Source: Betaproteobacteria bacterium SCN2 (GTDB lineage: Bacteria > Pseudomonadota > Gammaproteobacteria > Burkholderiales > Thiobacillaceae). From it: DNA of 64,000 bases. The DNA is taken from positions 1 through 64,000 of the forward strand of contig WBSG01000002.1 in assembly GCA_008923285.1 (NCBI GenBank). Direction: 5' to 3'. Below are positions 18,500 to 26,582 of this stretch, piece by piece. Below the pieces are notes generated by a model, which did no database searches, was not told the DNA's origin, and worked only from the letters and a program-made list of their open reading frames with translations. The stretch's first letter is position 1. Each line of letters starts with the position of its first letter. The translations under genes and the position numbers were made by a program.

Positions 18500-18940
18500 C
18501 TAGTCGTAAAGGGGCCGGTTCCAGTCGAAATCGAATACTTCCCAATTGGCCGGCGTGTCTTCGAAACGTGCGGCGATCTCGCGCAGGAATGCCGGGTAAT
18601 GGATATCGTACAGCATGGCGCCCGGGCGTTCGATAACCAGGCGCGGACGCCTGAGGATGAGCGCGCGCCCGAGTTTGGCGACAAAACGTTCCGACGGACT
18701 CATGTCGGGATCGCGCTTGTCGGCGATTGTGGCGAAGCCCAGTTGCTCCAGCAGTGCCTGCGCCTGCCTGGCCGCTTCGCCCGCGCTGTAATGTCTCTGG
18801 TACAGCGGAATCAGCGCGATGTTTTCGCGTGCGGACAGGTTGGCGCGTAGGGGCAGGTCGGGCGACACCAGCGCAGCCTGATCGCCTGGCACGCCGGCCA
18901 GCGCAGCTGCGAGTTGTTGCGCGTCGGCAAAGCAGGTCAG
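18500..18940 (-). CDS. truncated, degenerate ABC ATPase-like protein of the MCE operon
   Basis: Occupies the MlaF position between MlaE-like permease and MlaD-like protein, but only the part of an ABC ATPase after the Walker A motif is recognisable. LSARENIALIPLYQRHY (~34-50) corresponds to the post-Q-loop ENV region, DMSPSERFVAKLGRALIL (~90-107) to the LSGGE signature with following ARAL helix, and RPRLVIERPGAML to Walker B. No GxxGxGKS Walker A is found in any frame upstream, the signature is SPSER, and the DE of Walker B is ER. I see no ATG, GTG or TTG start; the CTG at 18940 overlaps the permease stop as CTGA, matching other NTGA junctions in this window, and gives 146 residues. A rare ATT at 18958 is the alternative. 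Most likely a non-catalytic regulatory subunit or relic. Confidence 0.65.
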   Translation of the reverse strand: MTCFADAQQLAAALAGVPGDQAALVSPDLPLRANLSARENIALIPLYQRHYSAGEAARQAQALLEQLGFATIADKRDPDMSPSERFVAKLGRALILRRPRLVIERPGAMLYDIHYPAFLREIAARFEDTPANWEVFDFDWNRPLYD

Positions 18941-19731
18941 ATGTATTCCAGCGCTAATGACACCACCTCGATCAGGACCAGGGCCAGGAACACGCGCATC
19001 ATGCCGCGCAGCACGGAAACCGGCACCATGAAAAGTTTTTTCGGCGTTTCCAGGCCGGCCGCCATCGGCAGCGTGGTGAGAGCCAGGCCGAAGAAAACGC
19101 ACTTGACCGCCACGCCAGCGAGCACGCCCACGCTGAAGACGCTGGAGATCGTGTTGGAAAACGCCGCGAATCCGGATGTGCTGAGGCCGTAAATGGACAA
19201 GTAGGCCAGGATCAGGGTCAGCACGCTGCCCAGCACGGTGAGGCCGATCACCGAAGCGATGCCGCCGATGATCCGGGGCAGGAACTCGAACTGCATGGGC
19301 TCGACCCTGCAGTGGGAGAGGGCATCGAGCTCATTGTTGACCTTCATCAGCGCCACCTCGGTGTTGATGGCCGAACCCGAACGCAGCGCGATCAGCAAGG
19401 CGGTCAGGAAGGGCAGCAGTTCCAGCAGCAGCACGCGGATGATCATTTCGGTGGCGGCGTCGAACAGGCCCACGTCGCGCGCGGTGGACAGGGTGATGGT
19501 GATGATGACCCAGGAGATCGCCAGCACGTAGATCAGGTACACATGCAGGATCTGCACCGCGGTGAAGTAGATCTGCTTGATGATGGTGTCGAGCGTGGCG
19601 CGGTTCCAGGTGGCCGGCCGCGCCAGCGTGGACAACACTTCGGAAAGGAAGGCCAGCACGCCGTATGACGTGCTCCACCAGCCCATGGCCTTGGCGCCGG
19701 TGCGTTCGACGAAATTTAACAGGAACTCCAT
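18937..19731 (-). CDS. MlaE-like ABC transporter permease
   Basis: A 264-residue MlaE/YrbE family permease with about five to six hydrophobic segments. The conserved family stretch is visible around ALRSGSAINTEVALMKVNNE (~115-134), corresponding to the GRxGxxxAAELGTM box of MlaE, with the EFLPRIIGGI and LIEVVSLALEYI segments after it. It would form the inner-membrane base on which the MCE protein sits. First gene of the minus-strand operon, reading away from the SH3-protein gene (91 nt between the divergent starts). Confidence 0.9.
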   Translation of the reverse strand: MEFLLNFVERTGAKAMGWWSTSYGVLAFLSEVLSTLARPATWNRATLDTIIKQIYFTAVQILHVYLIYVLAISWVIITITLSTARDVGLFDAATEMIIRVLLLELLPFLTALLIALRSGSAINTEVALMKVNNELDALSHCRVEPMQFEFLPRIIGGIASVIGLTVLGSVLTLILAYLSIYGLSTSGFAAFSNTISSVFSVGVLAGVAVKCVFFGLALTTLPMAAGLETPKKLFMVPVSVLRGMMRVFLALVLIEVVSLALEYI

Positions 19732-19822
19732 GCGTTGATGGCCGGTCTGGTGTCCATGAAGCTTGTATTATGCCTATGCTGACAATAAATTTATCGAAGC
19801 ACGGCAATCTTAGGAGGTCATC

Positions 19823-20347
19823 ATGAAGCGTGTATGCGGAATTCTGGCGCTGTCGCTGGCCAGCAGCCTGGCACTGGCTGCTCCGGGCGTGGCGCTCAAG
19901 GACGAGAACATTCTGTCCAAGCCGGCGGCCACGTCGGCTGCCGTCGGCAAAATGAGCAAGGGCATGCCGGTCGACATAGTGGCCAAGCAGGGCGGCTGGC
20001 TGCAGGTCAAGGCAGGCGGCAAGCAGGGCTGGGTCAGGCTGCTTTCCGTACGTGCCGGTTCCGGCGGCGCAGGCGGCAATGGACTCGCCGGGGTTGCCGG
20101 CGTGGCTGGCGCAGTCACGCAGAAATCCGATCCCAGCCGGGTCGTGGCGGTGGCGGGCGTGCGCGGACTCAACGAGGAAGACCTCAAGGGCGCCAAGTTC
20201 AATGCCGAAGAACTCGCGAAACTGGAGGGCTATGCGGTCAGCGCCAGCCAGGCCAAGGCCTTTGCCGACAAATCCGGCCTGAAGGCCGCCAAGATCAAGG
20301 CGCTGCCCAAGCCCGGCGCCACTGCCGCAGAGGGGGACTCGCTATGA
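19823..20347 (+). CDS. secreted SH3-like (SH3b) domain protein
   Basis: A 174-residue protein with signal peptide (residues 1-20, ending ALAAPG). Residues ~23-75 resemble a bacterial SH3 domain (LKDENILSKPAATSAAVGKM ... GGWLQVKAGGKQGWV), a fold that binds peptidoglycan or protein in the envelope. A glycine-rich linker (~78-95) and a charged Lys/Ala-rich tail follow. A perfect AGGAGGT at 19812-19818 fixes the start. The stop overlaps the M48 protease start (ATGA at 20344-20347), so the two proteins are probably made together. Confidence 0.85.
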   Translation: MKRVCGILALSLASSLALAAPGVALKDENILSKPAATSAAVGKMSKGMPVDIVAKQGGWLQVKAGGKQGWVRLLSVRAGSGGAGGNGLAGVAGVAGAVTQKSDPSRVVAVAGVRGLNEEDLKGAKFNAEELAKLEGYAVSASQAKAFADKSGLKAAKIKALPKPGATAAEGDSL

Positions 20348-21222
20348 AAAAGGCACTTTCGATCCTGGCTATCGCCTTCGGCATGCATGCCGCAAGCAGC
20401 GCGGCCTTCGACCTGGGCAAGATTCTTCAGCTTCCCGAGGAAAACCGGCAGCAGAAAACCGAACAGGCGGCACAGCAGCCGTCGTCCCAGGCCGCCGGCC
20501 TCAGCCCGCTGATGCTGCTGGGCAAAACGTCGGTCGAGGACGAGGTTCGCATCGGGCGTCAGGTGGCAGGCGATCTTCTGGGCGCGGCGCCGCTGGTCAA
20601 GGATGCCGCCCTGCAGCGCTACGTGAACACGGTCGGCCGCTGGGTCGCCTCGCAATCCAACCGCAAGGACCTGAACTGGCATTTCGGCGTGATCGAGTCC
20701 GAGGACATCAATGCCTTCGCCGCGCCCGGCGGCTACATTTTCCTGACCAAGGGCCTGTACAAGCGGCTCAACAACGAGGCGGAACTGGCTGGCGTGCTGG
20801 CGCATGAGATCGCCCACGTCAGCAAGAAACACCATCTGGACCTGCTGAAGAAGTCGGCGATGATCGGAACCTTGGCGCAAAGCGTGTCCAGGGAAGTGAA
20901 GAGCGGCGACCAGGCGGTGCAAAACCTGATCGGCAACGGCGCCGAAATGCTGGCGCGCGGACTGGACAAGGAGGCCGAGTTCGAAGCCGACCGCATCGGC
21001 GCGGTGTTCGCCGCACGCGCCGGCTACGACCCCTGGGGGCTGCCGACCGTCCTGCAGGACATGGCCACCCTCAATACCAAGGACAACCGCCTGGCGCTGC
21101 TGTACAAGACCCATCCGACCGCGGCCGATCGCCTGGCGCGGCTGGGCGAAGCGGTCGGCAATCGCTTTGACAGCCTGCCGACCGGCAAGGAATTCCCCGA
21201 TCGCTTCTATCGCATCAAGTGA
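20344..21222 (+). CDS. M48 family zinc metalloprotease
   Basis: A 292-residue secreted peptidase of the M48 family (BepA/LoiP/YcaL-like). Residues 1-~21 are a signal peptide; the zinc motif HEIAH lies near residue 155 in VLAHEIAHVSKKHH, and the third zinc ligand Glu in the downstream EFEADRIGAVFAARAGYDP (~210-228). The DINAFAAPGGYIFLTKGL strand (~122-139) is typical of the periplasmic BepA-type proteases that degrade misfolded outer-membrane proteins. No TPR tail as in BepA is seen; length matches shorter paralogues. Coupled to the SH3-protein gene upstream and to the cyclase gene downstream (GTGA). Confidence 0.92.
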   Translation: MKKALSILAIAFGMHAASSAAFDLGKILQLPEENRQQKTEQAAQQPSSQAAGLSPLMLLGKTSVEDEVRIGRQVAGDLLGAAPLVKDAALQRYVNTVGRWVASQSNRKDLNWHFGVIESEDINAFAAPGGYIFLTKGLYKRLNNEAELAGVLAHEIAHVSKKHHLDLLKKSAMIGTLAQSVSREVKSGDQAVQNLIGNGAEMLARGLDKEAEFEADRIGAVFAARAGYDPWGLPTVLQDMATLNTKDNRLALLYKTHPTAADRLARLGEAVGNRFDSLPTGKEFPDRFYRIK

Positions 21223-23438
21223 GGCTGCAGGCCAGAAAACATGCCATCCCCTGGCTCCTGGCCGGGGGGTGGCTCGCCCTGTTGCTGCTGCATGAGGCAG
21301 CGTTTTTGCGTCTGGCTTTCGTCGAGCGGCTGGATGCCGTGCTCTATGACCTCAGCCTGAAAAACAGCGCCCCGCGCGGCGCCGACGACCGCATCACCAT
21401 CCTCGACATCGATGAAGCCAGCCTGAAGGAAATCGGCCGCTGGCCCTGGGGACGCGACAAGATGGCCGTCCTGGTCGACCGGCTCTACAATGACTACGGC
21501 ATCGCTGCCATGGGCTTCGATGTCGTCTTTGCCGAGCCCGATATCAGTTCAGGCATTGCTACCCTGGACCAGTTGGCCAAGAAAGAGCTCTCGGCCGACC
21601 CGCAGTTCCTCAACCGCTATGCGCTTTTACGCCCGGCGCTCGATTACGACGGGCGATTTGCCGAAGTGCTGGGCGGCAAGACACTGGCCTTGGGCTATTA
21701 CTTCATCACGCCGGGTTTGCCGGCAGGCGTCACCGGCGCCCTGCCGCCGCCCAATCTGCCGGCTTCGGCGCTCGGTGAATATGGCGGCCGGCTGGTCGAA
21801 GCCATCGGCTATGGCGGCAACCTCAAGCAGTTCCAGGATGCCGCTGGCATCGCCGGGTATTTCTCGGTCCTGCCGGATGCCGATGGCACCATGCGCAAGG
21901 TGCATCTGCTGACCCGTTACCAGGGTGGGTTGTACGAGGCCTTCAGCGCTGCCACCCTGCGCGCGGCGATGGGCGGCGAGCCGCTGGCGGCGGGCGTGGA
22001 TGAAAGCAAGATGCTCGGCCGCAGCTATCGCCAGCCCTGGGCCGAGGTGGCCGGTATCCGGCTCAATCTCAACGCCGACGGCAGCGCCTGGGTGCCGTAC
22101 CGCGCGGGCGCGCCGTTTCCCTATGTGTCGGCGAAGGACGTGTTCGCCGGCAAGACGGGCAAGGACGTGCTGGAAAACCGCGTGGTGCTGGTCGGCTCCA
22201 CCGCGCCCGGGCTCGCGGACCTGCGCGTGACGCCATTTTCCAGCGCCTTCCCCGGCGTGGAAATCCACGCCCACATGGTCGCGGGCATGCTCGATGGCGA
22301 CACCGGTTTTACCCCGCCGTGGGCGCGTGATGCGATCCTGGCGCTTACCCTGATTGCGGGCCTGCTGCTCGCCATCGCCCTGCCGCTGATCGGGCCGGTC
22401 TACGGGCTGGGGCTCACCGTGCTCCTGCTGGGCGGCATGGCAGGCGGACATTACGCCGCCTGGCAGCAGCACTGGGTGTTGCCGATGGCCGGGCCGCTGA
22501 TTACCGTGCTTGGCCTGTACATGCTGTCGACGGCCTATGGCTTCCTTGCCGAGACCCGCAACAAGCGCCAGATCACGCGGCTGTTTGGCCAGTACGTGCC
22601 GCCGGAACTGGCCGACGAGATGAGTCGCGACCCGACGCACTACAGCATGGAAGGCCAGTCGCGCGAAATGACCGTGCTGTTCTCCGATATCCGTGGCTTC
22701 ACCAATTTCTCCGAAAAGCTGCCGCCGACCGAACTCGCCGAGGTGCTGAACAGCTATCTCAGCACCATGACCGCGATCGTGCAGCAGAACAAGGGCACCA
22801 TCGACAAGTACATCGGCGATGCGGTCATGGCCTTCTGGAACGCGCCGCTCGACATGCCCAACCATGCCGAGGCCGCAGTGCAGACCGCGCTCGACATGCA
22901 GGCGGCGCTGCCGGCGCTCAACGAGCAGTTCGCCGCGCGCGGCTGGCCACACGTCAAAATCGGCGTCGGCGTGAACAGCGGGCGCATGAGCGTGGGCAAC
23001 ATGGGCTCCAGCTTCCGCATGTCCTATACCGTGATGGGCGACGCGGTGAATTTGGGATCCAGGCTGGAAGGCATCACCAAGCAGTACGGCGTCGGCATCC
23101 TCGCCACGCAGACCACGGTCGATGCCGATGCGAGGCACGTGTTCATGAAGGTCGACGACGTGCGAGTGAAGGGCAAGGAGCAGCCGGTGGCGATCTACGA
23201 GCCGCTGGGGCTGAAGGGCGCCATCGATGCGGCGGAACTGGACCGCGCCCGGCGCTTCGAGCAGGCCTTCGCCGCCTACCAGGGCCAGCAATGGGGCGAG
23301 GCGGAGACCCTGCTGCAAGCATTGAATACGGAATCGCCCCAGGCGCTGTACGATATCTATCTGGAGCGCATCGCGCATTTCCGCGAATCGCCGCCGCCGG
23401 CGGACTGGGACGGCGTGTTCGTCTATACGACCAAATGA
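21219..23438 (+). CDS. CHASE2 domain adenylate cyclase (class III)
   Basis: A 739-residue membrane protein. Residues ~15-30 one transmembrane segment, ~40-365 an extracytoplasmic CHASE2 sensor (ITILDIDEASLKEIGRWPWG at ~51-70), then about three transmembrane segments (~370-440), and a class III cyclase domain at ~485-640. Catalytic elements: FSDIRGFTNFSE with the first metal Asp, DKYIGDAVMAFW with the second metal Asp and the adenine-specifying Lys, and MGDAVNLGSRLEG. These favour ATP over GTP. A TPR-like tail follows. Start GTG overlaps the M48 stop (GTGA). Product: cAMP in response to an envelope cue (inferred). Confidence 0.93.
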   Translation: MRLQARKHAIPWLLAGGWLALLLLHEAAFLRLAFVERLDAVLYDLSLKNSAPRGADDRITILDIDEASLKEIGRWPWGRDKMAVLVDRLYNDYGIAAMGFDVVFAEPDISSGIATLDQLAKKELSADPQFLNRYALLRPALDYDGRFAEVLGGKTLALGYYFITPGLPAGVTGALPPPNLPASALGEYGGRLVEAIGYGGNLKQFQDAAGIAGYFSVLPDADGTMRKVHLLTRYQGGLYEAFSAATLRAAMGGEPLAAGVDESKMLGRSYRQPWAEVAGIRLNLNADGSAWVPYRAGAPFPYVSAKDVFAGKTGKDVLENRVVLVGSTAPGLADLRVTPFSSAFPGVEIHAHMVAGMLDGDTGFTPPWARDAILALTLIAGLLLAIALPLIGPVYGLGLTVLLLGGMAGGHYAAWQQHWVLPMAGPLITVLGLYMLSTAYGFLAETRNKRQITRLFGQYVPPELADEMSRDPTHYSMEGQSREMTVLFSDIRGFTNFSEKLPPTELAEVLNSYLSTMTAIVQQNKGTIDKYIGDAVMAFWNAPLDMPNHAEAAVQTALDMQAALPALNEQFAARGWPHVKIGVGVNSGRMSVGNMGSSFRMSYTVMGDAVNLGSRLEGITKQYGVGILATQTTVDADARHVFMKVDDVRVKGKEQPVAIYEPLGLKGAIDAAELDRARRFEQAFAAYQGQQWGEAETLLQALNTESPQALYDIYLERIAHFRESPPPADWDGVFVYTTK

Positions 23439-23444
23439 AAGTAT

Positions 23445-23577
23445 GAACGCTGAGGCACAGAGAACCCCAAAAGCATTTACAGGGAGGCATGGGAGGCTAA
23501 GGGAGCAAGCAGGGAATTACTCCCTTGCCCTCCTTAACCTCCCTGTTATTGAGTCTTCGTCTGTGTTTCAGCGTTCG
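23445..23577. repeat. intergenic imperfect palindrome C (GGGAGG/CAGAGG family)
   Basis: Nested inverted repeats fill the gap between the cyclase and the MBL gene. Outer arms GAACGCTGAGGCACAGAG (23445-23462) and CTGTGTTTCAGCGTTC (23561-23576); inner arms ACAGGGAGGCATGGGAGG (about 23479-23496) and its counterpart ending CCTCCCTGT (about 23528-23545). The 9-mer ACGCTGAGG at 23447 recurs at 37807 in palindrome B. Confidence 0.75.
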
Positions 23578-23597
23578 CAGGTTTTCTGGGCAGCATC

Positions 23598-24362
23598 ATG
23601 AAATTGACCGTACTCGGCTGCGGCGGCGGCATCGGCAGCGGCCGCCACACCACCTGCTTCCTGCTCGACGACGACGTGCTGGTCGACGCCGGCTCCGGCA
23701 TCACCGCGCTCAGCCTCGAACAATTGGCCAAGATCGACCACGTCTTCCTTACCCACAGCCATCTCGACCATGTGCTGGGCCTGCCCTTGCTGGTCGACGC
23801 GGTAGGCGACCGGCGCCAGAAGCCGGTTACCGTGCACGCGCTGCCCGACACCCTGGAAATTCTCGACCGGCACCTGTTCAACTGGAAGCTGTGGCCGGAT
23901 TTTCGCGAAATTCCCGATGCTTCCGCGCCCTGGCTCCGGTTCGAGCGCATGCCGCTCGGCTCGTCTGTCAGCCTGGGCGCCAGGGTCATCGTCAGCCTGC
24001 CTGCGCACCATACCGTGCCGGCCTGCGGCTACCGCTTCTCCAATGGCGCGCAGAGCCTGGTGTTCACCGGCGACACGACGCGCAGCGAAGCGCTGATGCA
24101 CAGCCTGAACGAAATGACGGACCTTGCCCACCTCATCATCGAGACTTCGTTCGAAAACGATTTGCGTGACGTCGCCATTGCGTCCAGGCACCACTGGCCG
24201 GACTCGCTGGCCCAGGAGTTGCACAATTTGAAGCCACAGCCCCGTATCTGGATCACCCATCTCAAGCCGGGCAATGAAGCACCCATCATGGACGAGCTCA
24301 GGCGCTGCATCCCGGGGCGCGAACTCGCGCCCCTCGCGCAAGGACAGGTGATCGAATGGTGA
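23598..24362 (+). CDS. metallo-beta-lactamase-fold hydrolase, possible cyclic-nucleotide phosphodiesterase
   Basis: A 254-residue MBL-fold protein. The metal motif HSHLDHVLGL at residues ~54-63 carries the His-x-His-x-Asp-His set; further ligands are His in PAHHTVPA (~135-142), Asp in FTGDTTRSE (~155-163) and His in ITHLKPGN near the C-terminus. The HxHLDHxxGL form and the overall plan (LTVLGCGGGIGSGRHTT) resemble class II cAMP phosphodiesterases (PDE1/CpdP), and it follows an adenylate cyclase gene, so cAMP degradation is a reasonable inference, though a role as tRNase Z-like or other MBL hydrolase cannot be excluded. Overlaps the next gene by 7 nt. Confidence 0.8.
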   Translation: MKLTVLGCGGGIGSGRHTTCFLLDDDVLVDAGSGITALSLEQLAKIDHVFLTHSHLDHVLGLPLLVDAVGDRRQKPVTVHALPDTLEILDRHLFNWKLWPDFREIPDASAPWLRFERMPLGSSVSLGARVIVSLPAHHTVPACGYRFSNGAQSLVFTGDTTRSEALMHSLNEMTDLAHLIIETSFENDLRDVAIASRHHWPDSLAQELHNLKPQPRIWITHLKPGNEAPIMDELRRCIPGRELAPLAQGQVIEW

Positions 24363-25003
24363 ACGAAAACAGCGCACCTGACGCGCTGCTGCTGATGACG
24401 GGCGGCTGTCCGCATTGCCCCGCTGCGCTGCAGGCGCTGACGGTATTGCTGAAGGAAGGCGCGATCGGCCGCCTCCAGGTCATCAACGTCGCGGTGCACA
24501 TCGAGGAAGCCGAGGCGCGTGGCGTGCAGTCCGTGCCCTGGATCAGGATCGGGCCCTTCGAGGTGGAAGGCGCGGCCACGCCGGGCAAGCTGCGTGAACT
24601 CGCGCAGGGCGTTAACGATGACAAGATATTCGATGCCTGGCTGCTGGACCTGCTCAAGGCCGGCAAGCGGCAGAAATTCGAGGCGCTGGTGAAACAGGAA
24701 CCGCAGCGCATCCACGCGCTGGCGCGCATGATGAAGAATCCCGAGGCCAGCATGGCCATCCGCCTCGGCATCGGCGCCATCCTGGAAGAGTTTCAGGGCA
24801 CGGGCTACAGCGAGCCGCTGGTGGCTGAACTCGCCGAACTGCTCGCCTCGGACGACCGCTTGCTGCGCGCCGACGCCTGCCATTTCCTTACCCTGATCGG
24901 CACCGAGGCGATCCGCCCGCACATGCTCGCCTGCATGGATGACGCCGATCCCGAAATCCGCGAAATGGCCGAAGAGTGGCTGGCGGAGAACCTGGCTGTG
25001 TAG
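24356..25003 (+). CDS. thioredoxin-fold protein with C-terminal HEAT-like repeats
   Basis: A 215-residue protein. Residues ~10-85 are a thioredoxin-like fold with redox motif CPHC in GGCPHCPAAL and a cis-Pro in VQSVPWIRIG. Residues ~95-210 are alpha-helical with HEAT-like repeats (SDDRLLRADACHFLTLIG, ADPEIREMAEEWLAENL). No signal peptide is present, so it is probably cytoplasmic. The first codons overlap the MBL gene stop, so it is co-translated with it. The thioredoxin part is clear; the joining with HEAT repeats and the biological role are not known to me. Confidence 0.8.
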   Translation: MVNENSAPDALLLMTGGCPHCPAALQALTVLLKEGAIGRLQVINVAVHIEEAEARGVQSVPWIRIGPFEVEGAATPGKLRELAQGVNDDKIFDAWLLDLLKAGKRQKFEALVKQEPQRIHALARMMKNPEASMAIRLGIGAILEEFQGTGYSEPLVAELAELLASDDRLLRADACHFLTLIGTEAIRPHMLACMDDADPEIREMAEEWLAENLAV

Positions 25004-25062
25004 GAGGTCCGTCCTCGGGCCGATGAGGGTTACGCGCCGATAATCGCGGCGCCGCACCGCAC

Positions 25063-25860
25063 CTACATCTTGACCACGTGCACGTGGGGCAGGGTGCGGC
25101 CCAGGAAACGCTCGCCGATGGTCTGGAATCGCAGCGGCACGTCAGTAACGTAGAAGTCGTAGCGCGGCGGTGTGGGGCCGGCGTTGGCGAGGCCTTTTTC
25201 GTTCAGCACCGCGGCCGCCTGTTCGGCCATGGCCTCGGCCGAATCCACCAGCCTTACTCCGGGTCCGCTCACTTCGTGCAACAGCGGTTTCAAGAGCGGG
25301 TAGTGGGTGCAGCCCAGTACCATGGTGTCGATACGCTCGGCCAGCAAGGGCCGCAGATATTCCCTGGCGGTGAGGCGCGTGACCTCGTGCTCCAGCCAGC
25401 CTTCCTCCACCAGCGGCACGAACAGCGCGCAGGCCTGCGAGTAGATGCGCGAGTCTGGCGCGTAGTCGTGGATGGCGCGCGCGTAGGCGTTGCTGTTGAT
25501 GGTGGTGGGGGTGCCGATGACGCCGATGCGCCTGCCATCCCTGGCGGCTGCCGCGCCGGCGTCGATCACATCCAGCACCGGCACCGGCGAGAGGTCGCGT
25601 ACCACCTGAGCGGCGACTGCGGCCATGGTGTTGCAGGCGATGATCAGCAGCTTGACCTCTTTTTCCAGCAGGAACTCGGCGATCTGGGTGGTGAAGTGGG
25701 AAATGGTTTCCACCGACTTCACGCCGTAGGGCACGCGCGCGGTGTCGCCGAAGTAGGTGATGCTCTCGAACGGCAGCCGCTCCATCAGCGCGCGCACGAC
25801 GGTGAGGCCGCCGATGCCGGAATCGAATACGCCGATGGAGGAGTGGGCAGTGCTGGACAT
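25063..25860 (-). CDS. murI: glutamate racemase
   Basis: A 265-residue MurI that makes D-glutamate for peptidoglycan. Motifs: SSIGVFDSGIGGLTVVRAL at the N-terminus, YFGDTARVPYG, the first catalytic Cys in IACNTMAAVAA (~72) and the second in VLGCTHYPLLKP (~182). Start: the ATG at 25860; a TTG three codons upstream is open but less likely. Converges on the thioredoxin-HEAT gene and reads away from the CDF-like gene. Confidence 0.96.
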   Translation of the reverse strand: MSSTAHSSIGVFDSGIGGLTVVRALMERLPFESITYFGDTARVPYGVKSVETISHFTTQIAEFLLEKEVKLLIIACNTMAAVAAQVVRDLSPVPVLDVIDAGAAAARDGRRIGVIGTPTTINSNAYARAIHDYAPDSRIYSQACALFVPLVEEGWLEHEVTRLTAREYLRPLLAERIDTMVLGCTHYPLLKPLLHEVSGPGVRLVDSAEAMAEQAAAVLNEKGLANAGPTPPRYDFYVTDVPLRFQTIGERFLGRTLPHVHVVKM

Positions 25861-25943
25861 GCGTGGCAAGATATTGGCTGAGAAAACCGCATTCTACCCG
25901 CGGCGCGCTGGCACGGCACGCGGGCCGGGGCAAGGAGTTTTGC

Positions 25944-26570
25944 ATGGCTGGATGCAGTTGCGACACGACCTGTCAGGCCGCCCCCACTGATCACCGATAC
26001 CGCAGGGCGCTTTGGGTCGCCCTGGTGCTCAACGCCCTGATGTTCTTCGTCGAAATCGTGGCCAGCTTCAAGGCCGAATCGGTGTCGCTGCTGGCCGATG
26101 CGATCGACTTTCTCGGCGATGCCGGCAATTACGCGGTGGCCCTGTTCGTGCTCGGCCTGGCGCCGGTATGGCGCTCGCGCACCGCGCTGTGGAAGGGTTG
26201 GCTGATGGTCGGCTACGGCGTGTTCGTGCTCGGCAAGTCGGCCTGGCAGTGGGCTGCCGGCATCGTGCCGGAAGCTTTCATCATGACCTGGGTGAGCCTG
26301 CTGGCGCTGGCGGTCAACATCGGTGTGGCAATGCTGCTTTATGCCTACCGCAACGGCGATGCGCAGGCGCGCTCGGTATGGCTGTGTTCGCGCAACGACG
26401 CACTCGGCAACCTGGCGGTGATCGCCGCGGCCGGCGGCGTGTGGGTGACCGCGCAGGGCTGGCCGGATATCGCCGTGGCCCTGATCCTGGCCTCGCTGGC
26501 GTTGACTTCGGGTGCCTCGGTCATCCGGCAGGCGCGGCAGGAACTGCACGAACATCGGGGCAGCGCGTGA
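25944..26570 (+). CDS. cation diffusion facilitator-like transporter
   Basis: A 208-residue membrane protein with about six hydrophobic helices, resembling the transmembrane half of CDF cation/proton antiporters. The metal-site helices show LADAIDFLGDAGN (~52-64) and SRNDALGNLAV (~152-162), where CDF proteins carry HxxxD and related acidic pairs. The C-terminal cytosolic dimer domain of most CDF proteins is missing. A short cysteine cluster GCSCDTTC at residues 3-10 could bind metal. AAGGAG at 25932-25937, 6 nt before the ATG, fixes the start. Metal specificity unknown. Confidence 0.82.
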   Translation: MAGCSCDTTCQAAPTDHRYRRALWVALVLNALMFFVEIVASFKAESVSLLADAIDFLGDAGNYAVALFVLGLAPVWRSRTALWKGWLMVGYGVFVLGKSAWQWAAGIVPEAFIMTWVSLLALAVNIGVAMLLYAYRNGDAQARSVWLCSRNDALGNLAVIAAAGGVWVTAQGWPDIAVALILASLALTSGASVIRQARQELHEHRGSA

Positions 26571-26582
26571 GGAGCCGCCGGC

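Noticed and set aside
25004-25062. Short GC-rich convergent gap as terminator
   Set aside because: No clean stem with a T tract could be drawn.
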